DNA of 64,000 nt from assembly GCF_031585635.1 (NCBI RefSeq), contig NZ_CP134195.1:3906001-3970000 (forward strand), written 5' to 3'. Below, one piece after another: positions 26,712-36,469 of the stretch. A program made the translations under genes and the position numbers. Position 1 is the first letter of the stretch. The number at the start of each line of letters is the position of its first letter. The notes beneath the pieces were generated by a model that was not told where the DNA came from, searched no databases, and saw nothing but the letters and a program-made list of their open reading frames with translations. Source of the stretch: Paraburkholderia sp. FT54 (lineage in GTDB: Bacteria > Pseudomonadota > Gammaproteobacteria > Burkholderiales > Burkholderiaceae).

Positions 26712-27628
26712 TCACGCTGCCGGAATCGATTCGGGTTTTCGAACGCGGCTGGCTCTCGTCGAACAACGTGCTGCTGGTGGACGACGTCTGCGCCGCACTC
26801 GTCGATACCGGCTATGCCACGCACGCGCCGCAAACGCTGGCACTGGTGCGGCAAGCACTCGGCGCGCGGCCGCTCGACCTGATCGTCAACACGCATCTGC
26901 ATTCGGACCATTGCGGCGGCAATGCGCTCTTGCAGGCGACTTGGCCGTGCGGCACTGTCATTCCCGCCTCGGAAGCCGGCGCAGTACGCGACTGGGACGA
27001 AACGCGCCTCACGTTTCGCGCCACCGGCCAGACCTGCGAGCGTTTTACCTTCACCGGAACGATCGCGCCCGGCGCGCAGTTGCGGCTCGGCGCGCTCGAC
27101 TGGGATGTGCTCGGCGCGCCCGGCCACGATCCGCATTCGCTGATGCTGTACTGCGCGGACGAACGCATCCTGATCAGCGCGGACGCGTTGTGGGAAAACG
27201 GCTTCGGCGTGATTTTTCCCGAACTGGAAGGCGAAAGCGGTTTCGCCGAGGAGCAGGCCGTGCTGGAAGCCATTGCGGGGCTCGACGTGCGCCTCGTCAT
27301 CCCCGGCCATGGCGCACCCTTCACGAATGTCGAGCAGGCGCTTGAACGCGCGTTTTCGCGTGTTGCGTGGCTGCGTGCGGATCCCGCGCGCAATGCAAAG
27401 AATGCGCTGAAGGTGCTGATCGTGTTCAAGTTGCTCGAGGTGCGCGCAATGCGCTTCGACACCTTGCTGCACATGCTCGACGCCGCCAGCGTGATGCGCG
27501 CCGCCGCGTCGATGCTCAAGCCGCGCGGCGAGTGGCCTGCGCTGGTGAAAGTCATCGTGGGCGAGTTGGCGGACAGGAACGGGCCGCTGGTAGTGGATGG
27601 TGAGCGCATCGCCGCGCGCGCGGCCTGA
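26708..27628 (+). CDS. MBL-fold metallohydrolase
   Basis: A 306-residue metallo-beta-lactamase-fold enzyme with the metal motif N-T-H63-L-H65-S-D67-H68-C-G-G, a later G-A-P-G-H-D-P-H-S and I-P-G-H-G-A-P-F. It resembles the glyoxalase II-like subgroup but has a C-terminal helical extension. The start codon overlaps the maoC stop (ATGA), so the five genes mvaB to MBL form one tightly packed transcription unit. Substrate unknown, possibly an acyl thioester. Confidence 0.85.
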   Translation: MITLPESIRVFERGWLSSNNVLLVDDVCAALVDTGYATHAPQTLALVRQALGARPLDLIVNTHLHSDHCGGNALLQATWPCGTVIPASEAGAVRDWDETRLTFRATGQTCERFTFTGTIAPGAQLRLGALDWDVLGAPGHDPHSLMLYCADERILISADALWENGFGVIFPELEGESGFAEEQAVLEAIAGLDVRLVIPGHGAPFTNVEQALERAFSRVAWLRADPARNAKNALKVLIVFKLLEVRAMRFDTLLHMLDAASVMRAAASMLKPRGEWPALVKVIVGELADRNGPLVVDGERIAARAA

Positions 27629-27665
27629 CGCGCCGCGGCCGAGACGCGCACGAGAAACCGTCGCC

Positions 27666-27702
27666 ACAAAAAGAAAACCGCTCGGCCCTTACAGGCGAGC
27701 GG
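27666..27702 (-). terminator. Probable terminator on the minus strand
   Basis: On the minus strand a 7-bp stem (CCGCTCG/CGAGCGG, 11-nt loop) is followed by a T-rich run interrupted by C and G. It lies about 240 bp beyond the EamA stop codon and could also act as a weak hairpin after the MBL gene. Confidence 0.45.
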
Positions 27703-27943
27703 CGGAAATTCTGTCGGACGTGATCAGCGTCAAGACGCATGATACGCGTGCCTGTTTTTTGATCGCATCGGTGATTTCCCTACAGAAAGTTGACGTCCGC
27801 TTTTAAAGCCGCATACACGGCACGTTTCGCAACCCCGTAGTTGTGCATCTTTCGAATCATTAGTCCGCTGATATGAATAATCTTCACATTCGGTTACTCG
27901 GGAATCCGTAGCATTGTGATTCGCCGCAACGGCGCAACGCCCG
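27703..27943. other. Intergenic stretch between convergent genes
   Basis: About 240 bp between the hairpin and the EamA stop codon, more A/T-rich than its surroundings. No gene, promoter or repeat stands out. Confidence 0.4.
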
Positions 27944-28843
27944 TCAGGTCGACGACAAACGCTTTTGCGGCACGATCCGCCAGCCGAGATTGACGCCGGC
28001 CGCCGCCACCAGAATCAGCACCGCGCCGAGCACCTGAATCCACGCGAGCGTTTGCCCGAACGCAACCCGGTCGACGATGATCGCCACCACCGGATAGATG
28101 AACGAGAGCGCGCCTGTCATTGAAGTCGGCAGCTTCTGGATCGCGCCGTACAGCAACACGTACATGAGACCGGTATTGACGACGCCGAGCACGATCAGCT
28201 CGAGCCACTGCACGCCGGTTGTGGGCAACGCGTCGAAGCGCACGAACGGCGCGAGCATCAGCACGCCGAGCGACACCTGGATCAACGCGATCAGATGTGG
28301 CGGCGTGCCCTTGAGCCGCTTCGTAATGATGGACGACACGGCATACATCGCCGCCGCGCCCACCGCGTACGCGACACCGACCAGATATTGCCCCGGCACC
28401 GCCAGCACCGCCGGCTCGACCTTCACGACGAACACGAGGCCGATGAACGCAACCACCAGCCACGCCACCGTCGACGCGCTGATGCGCTCGCGGAACACGA
28501 GCGCGCCGAGCGCCACCAGCATGAACGGCTGCGTGTTGTAGACGGCCGTCGCCATCGAGATCGACGCGCGCGAATACGCGGCGAACAACAACACCCAGTT
28601 GATGACGATCGCCGCGCCGCCGAGCAAGGCGAGGCCGAGCATCTTCCACGAGAAGAGCTTGCGCCGGAACAGGCCCAGCACGGCGCACACGAGCGCCAGC
28701 GTCGCGCCGCCGAAAATGCAGCGGAAGAACACGACATTGAACGGGCTTTGCTGCGACGACACCACCAGCCAGCCGATGGTGCCGGACATCAGCATCGCCA
28801 TGGTCATTTCCGCGGCTCCGCGGCGGATTTCGTTTGACGCCAT
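27944..28843 (-). CDS. EamA/DMT-family exporter
   Basis: A 299-residue inner-membrane transporter with ten predicted hydrophobic segments arranged as two EamA repeats (about residues 10-140 and 150-290). ATG 28843 is chosen because the upstream extension of the frame only mirrors the divergent regulator. DMT exporters carry amino acids, metabolites or drugs. It is divergent from an Lrp/AsnC regulator 114 bp away, the arrangement typical of amino-acid exporters controlled by their neighbour. Confidence 0.87.
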   Translation of the reverse strand: MASNEIRRGAAEMTMAMLMSGTIGWLVVSSQQSPFNVVFFRCIFGGATLALVCAVLGLFRRKLFSWKMLGLALLGGAAIVINWVLLFAAYSRASISMATAVYNTQPFMLVALGALVFRERISASTVAWLVVAFIGLVFVVKVEPAVLAVPGQYLVGVAYAVGAAAMYAVSSIITKRLKGTPPHLIALIQVSLGVLMLAPFVRFDALPTTGVQWLELIVLGVVNTGLMYVLLYGAIQKLPTSMTGALSFIYPVVAIIVDRVAFGQTLAWIQVLGAVLILVAAAGVNLGWRIVPQKRLSST

Positions 28844-28912
28844 GATTCGATCCTCGAATTGATTCCTGCATGACCAGCAGTGTAAATAATCCGATCGCCC
28901 GAATACATGGCT

Positions 28913-28946
28913 AAACTTAAGCGTTCCTGCGACGCAACCTAAGTTT
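28913..28946. promoter_or_regulatory. Inverted repeat in the EamA/Lrp divergent promoter
   Basis: AAACTTA (28913-28919) and TAAGTTT (28940-28946) are perfect reverse complements with a 20-bp spacer, and the adjacent bases partly continue the symmetry (GCGTT and AACC). The site ends 11 bp before the Lrp-type start codon, a good position for autorepression and for control of the exporter. Confidence 0.5.
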
Positions 28947-28957
28947 CGAAGGCTGTC

Positions 28958-29428
28958 ATGACCAAACGCCTTACTCCTCCGGCACCCACCGCGCTCGACG
29001 ATACCGACCGGGCGCTCCTCGCCGCGCTCGCGGAAGACGCCCGTCAGCCGGTCAGCGAACTGGCGCGGCTTGTCGGCCTGTCGGCGCCGAGCACGGCGGA
29101 GCGCGTGCGCAGGCTCGAAGCGCAAGGCGTGATCGAGCGCTTCACAGTGCGAATCGATCCGCGCGCGCTCGGCTACACGCTGCAGGCCATCGTGCGCGTG
29201 AAGCCGTTGCCCGGCCAGTTGCATCTGGTGGAAGAGGTGATCCGGCGGATTCCGGAGTTCGTCGAATGCGACAAGGTGACGGGCGACGATTGCTTCATCT
29301 GCCGCCTGTATCTGCATTCAATCGAACAGCTCGACGAGATTCTGTCCAAGGTCACCGAGCGCGCGGAAACCAGCACCGCGATCGTCAAATCGACGCCGGT
29401 CGCACGCCGCTTGCCGCCGCTCGGTTGA
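28958..29428 (+). CDS. Lrp/AsnC-family transcriptional regulator
   Basis: A 156-residue regulator. Residues about 13-60 form the AsnC HTH (D-D-T-D-R-A-L-L-A-A-L-A-E-D-A-R, L-A-R-L-V-G-L-S-A-P-S-T-A-E-R-V-R-R-L), then a linker with R-I-D-P-R-A-L-G-Y and a RAM effector-binding domain (G-D-D-C-F-I-C-R). It is divergent from an EamA exporter and probably controls it in response to an amino acid. Confidence 0.9.
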   Translation: MTKRLTPPAPTALDDTDRALLAALAEDARQPVSELARLVGLSAPSTAERVRRLEAQGVIERFTVRIDPRALGYTLQAIVRVKPLPGQLHLVEEVIRRIPEFVECDKVTGDDCFICRLYLHSIEQLDEILSKVTERAETSTAIVKSTPVARRLPPLG

Positions 29429-29482
29429 ACGGGGGCGCGGGCGCGGCCTCACGTATGAACGAAACAGACGGAACGAAGTGGC

Positions 29483-30373
29483 TTACTGATCGACCGCCTG
29501 GAAGAAAGACAGCATTTCGGCGACCAGTTCGTCCGACGCTTCTTCCGGTATGTAGTGCCCGCAAGCCAGCGCACGGCCGCTCACGTCACGCGCCACGCGA
29601 CGCCATTCCGCCAGGGCGTCGAAGCACTTCTCGATCACACCCTTGTCGCCCCACAGCACGCGCAACGGACAGCCGATCTTGTGACCGCGCTCGATGTCGG
29701 CGCGATCCTGTTCCAGGTCGATGCTCGCCGACGCGCGGTAGTCCTCGCACATCGCATGCACGGCGCCCGGTTGCGCAAGGGCCGAACGATAAGCTTCGAG
29801 CGCGGCGTGCTCGAACGGCGCCAGACCCGCGTGACGGCTGCCCATCACCGCGTCGACATACGCCGCCGGGTTTGCGCCGATCAGCGTTTCGGGCAGCGGC
29901 TCCGGCTGGATCAGGAAGAACCAGTGGAAATAGAGCGTCGCAAAGGCGCGGTCGGTGGCCTCGTACATCGCGAGCGTCGGCGCGATGTCGAGCAGCATCA
30001 GACGCTCGACGGCATCCGCGTGATCGAGCGCCATGCGATGCGCGACGCGCGCGCCGCGATCGTGCGCGCAGACGAGAAAACGTTCGAAGCCGAAGTGGCG
30101 CATCACGGCGACCTGATCGGCCGCCATCACGCGCTTGGAATACGGCGTGTGCGCGGCGTCGCTCGGCGGTTTGCCCGACGCGCCGTAGCCGCGCAGGTCG
30201 GTGGCGATCACGGTGAAATGTTGGGCCAGTCGCGCGGCGCACTTTTGCCAGATCAGATGCGACTGCGGATGACCGTGCAGCAACAGAAGAGGCGGCCCCG
30301 CCCCGCCCTTCACTCCGAAAATATCGACATCGCCCACGGCGACGCGAAAGGGCGTGAAATTCTCGAAGGCCAT
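29483..30373 (-). CDS. Alpha/beta hydrolase, fluoroacetate dehalogenase-like
   Basis: The 296-residue protein has the full active-site set described for fluoroacetate dehalogenases: nucleophile D105 in H-D-R-G-A-R with carboxylate-binding R106 and R109, acid D129, base H273 (G-H-Y-I-P-E-E), and halide-pocket residues H150-W151 and Y212. Positions differ by only one or two from the Burkholderia sp. FA1 enzyme as I remember it (D104, R105, R108, D128, H149, W150, Y212, H271). That signature separates this group from epoxide hydrolases. The reaction would be hydrolytic defluorination of fluoroacetate to glycolate; natural substrate unknown. It stands alone between an Lrp gene and the nitronate monooxygenase-like gene, with no fluoride exporter visible nearby. 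Confidence 0.78.
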   Translation of the reverse strand: MAFENFTPFRVAVGDVDIFGVKGGAGPPLLLLHGHPQSHLIWQKCAARLAQHFTVIATDLRGYGASGKPPSDAAHTPYSKRVMAADQVAVMRHFGFERFLVCAHDRGARVAHRMALDHADAVERLMLLDIAPTLAMYEATDRAFATLYFHWFFLIQPEPLPETLIGANPAAYVDAVMGSRHAGLAPFEHAALEAYRSALAQPGAVHAMCEDYRASASIDLEQDRADIERGHKIGCPLRVLWGDKGVIEKCFDALAEWRRVARDVSGRALACGHYIPEEASDELVAEMLSFFQAVDQ

Positions 30374-30520
30374 GGCTTCTCTCTCGTGATTTTGGAGTCA
30401 CTGCATTGTAGAAGCCCAATGTGTCCGCGCGAGGTGGGATAACCCACGCATGCATAGAAGCTGAACACTCCTTCCAACCGTTCCAAACGACCCGATCGAA
30501 CGCGCTCGCTGCGCTTCGCC

Positions 30521-30539
30521 TATAATCGAACGACCGTTC
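30521..30539 (+). promoter_or_regulatory. TATAAT box with overlapping palindrome
   Basis: A consensus TATAAT (30521-30526) is followed directly by the palindrome GAACG-AC-CGTTC (30528-30539). A good -35 is not evident at 17 bp, which would suit an activator- or repressor-controlled promoter. It probably serves the nitronate monooxygenase-like gene starting at 30656. Confidence 0.4.
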
Positions 30540-30655
30540 TTAAATTTCCGGATGGCTGCGGCTAGCAAAAGCGCCGCAAGCCATGTGCCGCTAAACTCAG
30601 TCATCGCCGGGCGCACAACGACGCACCGGCCCGCTCAAAACAGGAGACTCGCACT

Positions 30656-31615
30656 ATGGCATTGCCCGCCGTCCTGCAAAAACTTGCGCTGCCCGTCGTC
30701 GCTTCGCCGATGTTCATCGTCAGCTACCCCGAACTCGTGCTGGCTCAATGCAAGGCTGGCATCGTCGGCTCGTTCCCCGCGCTGAATGCGCGCCCGGCCG
30801 AACTGCTCGATGAATGGCTCACGCAGATTCAGGCGCAGCTTGCCGAGCACAAGGCGGCCCACCCGGATGCGGTCATCGGGCCGATCGCCGTCAACCAGAT
30901 CGTGCATCAGTCGAATACGCGGCTCGAACACGACGTGCGCGTGTGCGTCGAGCACAAGGTGCCGATTTTCATCACGAGCCTGCGGGCGCCGGCGCGGGAA
31001 ATCGTCGATGCCGTGCATAGCTACGGCGGCATCGTGCTGCACGACGTGATCAATCTGCGCCATGCGCAGAAGGCGCTGGAAGCGGGCGTCGACGGTCTGA
31101 TCCTGGTGGCGTCCGGCGCGGGCGGCCATGCGGGCACGACCTCGCCGTTCGCGCTGGTCGGCGAAGTGCGGCGCATGTTCGACGGCCCGATCGTGCTGTC
31201 GGGCTCGATCGCCAACGGCGGCTCGATTCTCGCCGCGCAGGCCATGGGCGCGGACCTCGCCTACATGGGCACGCGCTTCATCGCGACCAGGGAAGCCCAC
31301 GCGGTCGACAGCTACAAGCAGGCGATCGTCAATTCCACGGCGTCGGACATCATCTACACGAACCTGTTCACCGGCGTGCATGGCAACTACATCCGCGAAA
31401 GTATCCTGAACGCGGGGCTGGACCCGGACGCGCTGCCGGAATCGGACAAGACCAAGATGAATTTCGGCAGCGACAAGGCGAAGGCGTGGAAAGACATCTG
31501 GGGCGCGGGCCAGGGCGTCGGCCTGATGGACGACGTGCCGAGCGTGAGCGAGCTGGTGCAGCGTTTGACGAAGGAGTATGACGACGCGAAGGCGCGGCTG
31601 GGGATCGCGCGCTGA
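30656..31615 (+). CDS. Nitronate monooxygenase-like FMN enzyme
   Basis: A 319-residue FMN-dependent TIM-barrel protein of the NMO/2-nitropropane dioxygenase family. It begins L-A-L-P-V-V-A-S-P-M-F, has the phosphate-binding region A-S-G-A-G-G-H-A-G with the conserved histidine, and V-L-S-G-S-I-A-N-G and G-A-D-L-A-Y-M-G-T-R-F at the second phosphate site. Related proteins detoxify propionate-3-nitronate or act as enoyl reductases. GGAGA lies about 8-12 nt before the ATG. Substrate not determined. Confidence 0.85.
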   Translation: MALPAVLQKLALPVVASPMFIVSYPELVLAQCKAGIVGSFPALNARPAELLDEWLTQIQAQLAEHKAAHPDAVIGPIAVNQIVHQSNTRLEHDVRVCVEHKVPIFITSLRAPAREIVDAVHSYGGIVLHDVINLRHAQKALEAGVDGLILVASGAGGHAGTTSPFALVGEVRRMFDGPIVLSGSIANGGSILAAQAMGADLAYMGTRFIATREAHAVDSYKQAIVNSTASDIIYTNLFTGVHGNYIRESILNAGLDPDALPESDKTKMNFGSDKAKAWKDIWGAGQGVGLMDDVPSVSELVQRLTKEYDDAKARLGIAR

Positions 31616-31800
31616 AGGCAGTGCATCCCAGCATAACTCGGTTGCGGTTGCGCGCTGCGAGTTAGCCTGGAGCGCCTCGGCGCAGACGCCAGATTCGGGA
31701 CGCTTGATCTGAGGCACTTGATCTGAGGCGCTCGATCTGGACGGTTTTGCATGGCAGCCCGGCTTCACGCCGGGCCGCAGCGATCATCGCGCAGCCTGAC

Positions 31801-34800
31801 TTACATATTGCGGCGGTACTGCCCGCCCACCTCAAACAACGCGTGCGTGATCTGCCCGAGCGAGCAGACACGCACGACGTCCATCAGCACCGCGAATACG
31901 TTTTCATCGTCGATCACCGCGCGCTTCAGGCGTTCGAGCGCGGCAGGCGCCACGTCGCGATGCCGCGCCTGGAAAGCGCGCAGACGTTGCAACTGGCTCT
32001 GTTTTTCATCGTCGGTGGAACGGGCTAGCGCGATCGGCTGCGGCGCCTCGTGCGGATGCGCGCTCAAAAACGTATTCACGCCGACGATCGGATACGAGCC
32101 ATCATGCTTGCGATGCTCATACAACATCGACTCGTCCTGAATGCGCCCGCGCTGATAGCCGGTTTCCATCGCGCCGAGCACGCCGCCGCGTTCGGTGAGC
32201 CGGTCGAATTCGGCGAGCACCGCCTCCTCCACCAGATCGGTCAGTTCCTCGATCACGAAGCTGCCCTGATTCGGATTCTGATTCTTCGCGAGCCCCCATT
32301 CACGGTTGATGATCAACTGGATCGCCACCGCGCGGCGCACCGAATCCTCGGTGGGCGTGGTGATCGCTTCGTCGAAGGCATTCGTGTGCAGCGAGTTGCA
32401 GTTGTCGTAGATCGCGATCAGCGCTTGCAACGTGGTGCGGATATCGTTGAAGTCGATCTCCTGCGCATGCAGGCTGCGGCCCGAGGTCTGCACGTGGTAC
32501 TTGAGCTTCTGGCTGCGTTCGTTCGCGCCGTAGCGCTCGCGCATGGCAACGGCCCAGATGCGCCGCGCGACGCGGCCCAGCACCGTGTACTCCGGGTCCA
32601 TGCCGTTGGAAAAGAAGAACGACAGATTCGGCGCGAAATCGTCGATCGACATGCCGCGGGCGAGATAGGCCTCGACATAGGTGAAGCCGTTCGCGAGCGT
32701 GTAGGCGAGTTGCGAGATCGGGTTCGCGCCGGCTTCGGCGATGTGATAGCCGGAGATCGACACCGAATAGAAATTGCGCACGCCGTGCTCGACGAAATAT
32801 GCCTGGATATCGCCCATCACTTTCAGGCTGAATTCGGTCGAGAAGATGCAGGTGTTCTGGCCTTGGTCTTCCTTCAGAATGTCGGCCTGCACGGTGCCGC
32901 GCACGTTTTCCAGCGCCGTGCGGCGCGTCGCGGCGAGTTCGTCGTCCGTTAGCGCGCGGCCTTGTTGCTGCGTCATGCGCTCTATCTGTTGATCGATCGC
33001 CACGTTGAAGAACATCGCGAGGATGGTTGGCGCGGGGCCGTTGATCGTCATCGAAACCGAGGTTTCCGGCGCGCAGAGGTCGAAGCCGTCGTAGAGCGTT
33101 TTCATGTCGTCGAGCGTCGCCACCGAGACGCCCGAATTGCCCACCTTGCCGTAGATGTCGGGGCGCTCGTCCGGTTCTTCGCCGTAGAGCGTGACCGAAT
33201 CGAAGGCGGTCGACAGACGCTTGGCCGGCATGCCTTCCGAGAGCAGCTTGAAGCGGCGGTTGGTGCGTTGCGGATCGCCTTCGCCGGCGAACATCCGCGT
33301 CGGGTCTTCGTTTTCGCGGCGGAATGGGAACACGCCCGCGGTGAAGGGAAAGTAGCCGGGCAGATTGTCGAGCATCAGCCAGCGCAGAATCTCGCCGTGA
33401 TCGACGAACTTCGGCAGGGACACTTTGCGGACTTCCGAGCCGGACAGCGTGGTGACGGCAAGCGCGGTGCGGATTTCGCGATCGCGGATTCGGACGATGT
33501 GTTCGGCGCCCGAGTAGGCAGCGACGGTTTGCGGCCAGGTGTCGAGGAGCATGCGTTCACGTTCGCCGAGGGAGGCGGTGCGTTGGGCGACCAGAGTATC
33601 GAGTTGCGAGAGATTCTGGTTGACGGTAGCGGCGGGTGTGGTCGTTTCAGGGTTTGCGGTCGAGGCTGAGTTCGCCGTCGCGTTTGTGCCTGAACCGGCG
33701 TTTGCACTTACGGCGCAACCTGAGCTTGCAACTGCAACTGCACCCGCACCCGCACCCGCCTCAGCAAGCATCCGACGCGCCTCCACAAGTTGCCAGCGCT
33801 CGCGCGCCACGCGCGCTTGCGCGTCGGCTCGCTCGCGGTAAGCGTGGACTGTCTGCGCGATATCCGCCAGATAGCGCACGCGCGCCGGCGGCACGATGGC
33901 GTTACGGCCAGTGGAAGAACGCAGGCCGTCGGGCGCGGCTAAACGGCCACCACCTGTACGCAAGCCGTGCTTGCGCAGCGCATCGGCAATGTGCTGATAA
34001 AGCGCGGTCACGCCGTCGTCGTTAAAGCGAGAGGCGATCGTGCCGAATACCGGCATCGCTTCGGGCGGCTTCGCGAAGTCGCCGCGATTGCGCTGTACCT
34101 GCTTGGCGACGTCGCGCAACGCGTCCTGCGCGCCTTTGCGATCGAACTTGTTGATCGCGACGAACCCGGCGAAGTCGAGCATGTCGATCTTCTCCAACTG
34201 GCTCGCGGCGCCGAACTCCGGCGTCATCACATACAGCGATTCGTCGACGAACGGCACGATGGCCGCATTGCCCTGGCCGATGCCGGACGTTTCCACGACG
34301 ATCAGATCGAAGCCCGCCGTCTTGCACAGCATCAGCGCGTCAGGCAGCGAGTCGGAGATTTCGCTCGACGCTTCGCGCGTCGCCATCGAGCGCATGTACA
34401 CGCGCGCGCCGCCGCCCCAGTCGCCGATGGCGTTCATGCGGATGCGGTCGCCCAGCAACGCCCCGCCGGATTTGCGGCGCGACGGGTCGATGGCGAGCAC
34501 GGCGATGGTGAGGGCGTCGCCGTAGTCGAGGCGAAAGCGGCGGATCAGTTCGTCGGTGAGCGAGGATTTGCCGGCACCGCCGGTTCCGGTGATGCCGAGG
34601 ATGGGGATAGTCGCTGTCTTTGCCTGGGCGGACAGCTTGTCTCGTGCGGCCGCATCGATGACACCCGCTTCGAATGCGCTGATGAGTTGCGCGAGGCGGC
34701 GGAAGGTGGGGGATGCCGGGTCGGCCGCGTTGGCCGTGTCGGCAATGCTGGGCGCGTTGACGAGGTCGGCGGCGCTGGCGCGCGCACCTTCGGCGCAGCG

Positions 34801-35247
34801 CGCGATCATATCGTCGATCATGCCTTGCAGACCGAGCCGCTGCCCGTCCTGCGGCGAATAGATCTTCTCGACGCCACAACGCTCGAGTGCTGCAATTTCC
34901 TCAGGGACGATCACCCCGCCGCCGCCGCCGAACACCTTGATGCGCTCGCCGCCGCGCGTTCGCAGCAAGTCGACCAGATAGCGGAAGTATTCGTTGTGGC
35001 CGCCCTGGTAGCTGGACACGGCGACGCCGTCGGCGTCCTCATGCAGCGCGGCGGTGGCGACTTCATCGACGGAACGGTTGTGGCCGAGGTGAATCACCTC
35101 GACGCCACTCGCCTGCAGAATGCGCCGCATGATATTGATCGACGCGTCGTGGCCGTCGAACAAGGCAGCCGCCGTGACAAAGCGCAGGCGCCGACCCGCG
35201 GGCAGCTTGTGGCTGCCGGCGCGCTGCGGCGTGGACAGATCGGTCAT
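31801..35247 (-). CDS. icmF: Fused isobutyryl-CoA mutase IcmF
   Basis: IcmF interconverts isobutyryl-CoA and butyryl-CoA with adenosylcobalamin. The 1148-residue chain shows the diagnostic order: B12-binding domain (about 20-150, D31-G-H33 cobalamin motif), MeaB-like GTPase chaperone (about 210-450, P-loop G-T-G-G-A-G-K-S near 220, N-K-F-D near 366), linker, and the mutase TIM barrel (about 550-1148). ATG 35247 is supported by GGGGGAGA upstream; the ATG at 35283 is not. The linker holds a 49-residue Ala/Ser/Thr/Asn-rich stretch (residues about 497-545). No mutase partner genes are adjacent, as expected for the fused form. Confidence 0.93.
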   Translation of the reverse strand: MTDLSTPQRAGSHKLPAGRRLRFVTAAALFDGHDASINIMRRILQASGVEVIHLGHNRSVDEVATAALHEDADGVAVSSYQGGHNEYFRYLVDLLRTRGGERIKVFGGGGGVIVPEEIAALERCGVEKIYSPQDGQRLGLQGMIDDMIARCAEGARASAADLVNAPSIADTANAADPASPTFRRLAQLISAFEAGVIDAAARDKLSAQAKTATIPILGITGTGGAGKSSLTDELIRRFRLDYGDALTIAVLAIDPSRRKSGGALLGDRIRMNAIGDWGGGARVYMRSMATREASSEISDSLPDALMLCKTAGFDLIVVETSGIGQGNAAIVPFVDESLYVMTPEFGAASQLEKIDMLDFAGFVAINKFDRKGAQDALRDVAKQVQRNRGDFAKPPEAMPVFGTIASRFNDDGVTALYQHIADALRKHGLRTGGGRLAAPDGLRSSTGRNAIVPPARVRYLADIAQTVHAYRERADAQARVARERWQLVEARRMLAEAGAGAGAVAVASSGCAVSANAGSGTNATANSASTANPETTTPAATVNQNLSQLDTLVAQRTASLGERERMLLDTWPQTVAAYSGAEHIVRIRDREIRTALAVTTLSGSEVRKVSLPKFVDHGEILRWLMLDNLPGYFPFTAGVFPFRRENEDPTRMFAGEGDPQRTNRRFKLLSEGMPAKRLSTAFDSVTLYGEEPDERPDIYGKVGNSGVSVATLDDMKTLYDGFDLCAPETSVSMTINGPAPTILAMFFNVAIDQQIERMTQQQGRALTDDELAATRRTALENVRGTVQADILKEDQGQNTCIFSTEFSLKVMGDIQAYFVEHGVRNFYSVSISGYHIAEAGANPISQLAYTLANGFTYVEAYLARGMSIDDFAPNLSFFFSNGMDPEYTVLGRVARRIWAVAMRERYGANERSQKLKYHVQTSGRSLHAQEIDFNDIRTTLQALIAIYDNCNSLHTNAFDEAITTPTEDSVRRAVAIQLIINREWGLAKNQNPNQGSFVIEELTDLVEEAVLAEFDRLTERGGVLGAMETGYQRGRIQDESMLYEHRKHDGSYPIVGVNTFLSAHPHEAPQPIALARSTDDEKQSQLQRLRAFQARHRDVAPAALERLKRAVIDDENVFAVLMDVVRVCSLGQITHALFEVGGQYRRNM
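33613..33759 (-). repeat. Low-complexity insert in the IcmF linker
   Basis: The DNA encodes Ala/Gly/Val/Ser/Asn/Thr-rich sequence with short tandem units (repeats of GCAACT and GCACCC on the top strand) between the GTPase and mutase domains. It looks like slippage-driven expansion of a flexible linker. Confidence 0.65.
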
Positions 35248-35328
35248 GTCTCCCCCAGATCGTTCGCGTATGGGTGCTGGCAACCAGTATAGCGAAACGG
35301 GTCGGGGTGCCTCGGTGGCCTGGGCGGC

Positions 35329-36267
35329 CTAGCGCACCGCCAACGCCTTGATCTGTTCGAGCGACGGCCATAGCGACTCGCTCGCGAACCGCTCGGCAAG
35401 AAAGTCGACAAACGAACGCACCTTGGCCGACAGATGCCGGCGGCTCGCGTAGACCACGTGGATGGGCAGCTCGCGCGGCGGCACGTCGTCCACAAGCAAC
35501 GGCACGAGGCGCCCCGCGGCCAGATCGTCGCCGATCACTTCGGTGCCGAGCATCGCGATGCCCGCGCCTTGCAGCACGATCACGCGTTGCGCTTCCAGAT
35601 GATTGACGATCAGATTGCCCGTCAGACGCACGCGCGGCGAACTCTCACCGGTCGCGGGCGCGATTTCGAGTGCCGAGACGCCCGCGTATTGGAGATAGTT
35701 GTGGCGCGCCAGATCGGCAACGGTCTTCGGCGTGCCGTGCCGCTTCAAATAAGCCGGCGACGCACACAGCACGAGGTGCGCGGTCGCGATCTGCCGCGCG
35801 ATCAATGAAGAAGACTTCAGCCCGCTCGGCGAAGCGCGGATCGCGACATCGAAACCCTCGTCGATCAGTTCGACGACGCGGTCCGACAAGGTCATATCGA
35901 CGGTGACCTGCGGATACTGCGCGGCGTAGTCGGCCACTGCGGCCATCACGTGGCTCAGGCCGAACGCCGACAGCGAGGACACCCGCAAGCGCCCCTGCGG
36001 CACGACGCTCGCCGCGCCGACCGCCTGCTCGGCCTCTTCGAGTTCGCTGAGCACCTGGCTCAGACGTTCGTAATACTCACGGCCCGCCTCGGTCGGTGCA
36101 ACCCGCCGCGTGGTGCGATTCAGGAGACGCGCGCCGAGTTGCTGTTCAAGGTGCATCACGTGCTTGCTCGCCATGGCCGCCGACATCTCCATCCGTTCGG
36201 CGGCGCCGACAAAGCTGCCGACTTCGACCACATGGCGGAACACTTTCATGCTGACGAGGGTATCCAT
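35329..36267 (-). CDS. LysR-family transcriptional regulator
   Basis: A 312-residue LysR regulator with the N-terminal winged HTH (F-R-H-V-V-E-V-G-S-F-V-G-A-A-E-R-M-E-M-S, then L-E-Q-Q-L-G-A-R-L-L-N-R-T-T-R) and a periplasmic-binding-like effector domain. It belongs to the CrgA-like group by its M-D-T-L-V-S-M-K-V-F start. It lies 81 bp upstream of icmF on the same strand and 100 bp after the porin terminator, so it might regulate either or a distant target. Confidence 0.88.
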   Translation of the reverse strand: MDTLVSMKVFRHVVEVGSFVGAAERMEMSAAMASKHVMHLEQQLGARLLNRTTRRVAPTEAGREYYERLSQVLSELEEAEQAVGAASVVPQGRLRVSSLSAFGLSHVMAAVADYAAQYPQVTVDMTLSDRVVELIDEGFDVAIRASPSGLKSSSLIARQIATAHLVLCASPAYLKRHGTPKTVADLARHNYLQYAGVSALEIAPATGESSPRVRLTGNLIVNHLEAQRVIVLQGAGIAMLGTEVIGDDLAAGRLVPLLVDDVPPRELPIHVVYASRRHLSAKVRSFVDFLAERFASESLWPSLEQIKALAVR

Positions 36268-36370
36268 CTCAATCGCTCGCTGTGGGAATCAATCGACGTC
36301 ATTTTGCCGGGTTTATCAAAGGCTGGTCGGCAAAACGGTTGCTGAGCGACGAATACGGAGGCGCAGAAGC

Positions 36371-36398
36371 AAAAAACCCGCCTTCCGAAGAAGACGGG
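36371..36398 (-). terminator. Intrinsic terminator of the porin gene
   Basis: On the minus strand a 9-bp stem (CCCGTCTTC/GAAGGCGGG, one wobble pair) closes a TTCG tetraloop and is followed by six T residues, 71 bp beyond the porin stop codon. Confidence 0.88.
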
Positions 36399-36469
36399 CC
36401 TGGAGATCAAGCTGATGCGGCCGCCGCGGGAAGCGCGCAAGCAGGCGTCGCGCGGCCCGGCCGGGACGC

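Noticed and set aside
33967..35292. A 441-residue plus-strand frame
   Set aside because: Antisense to icmF, which has a full set of B12, GTPase and mutase motifs.
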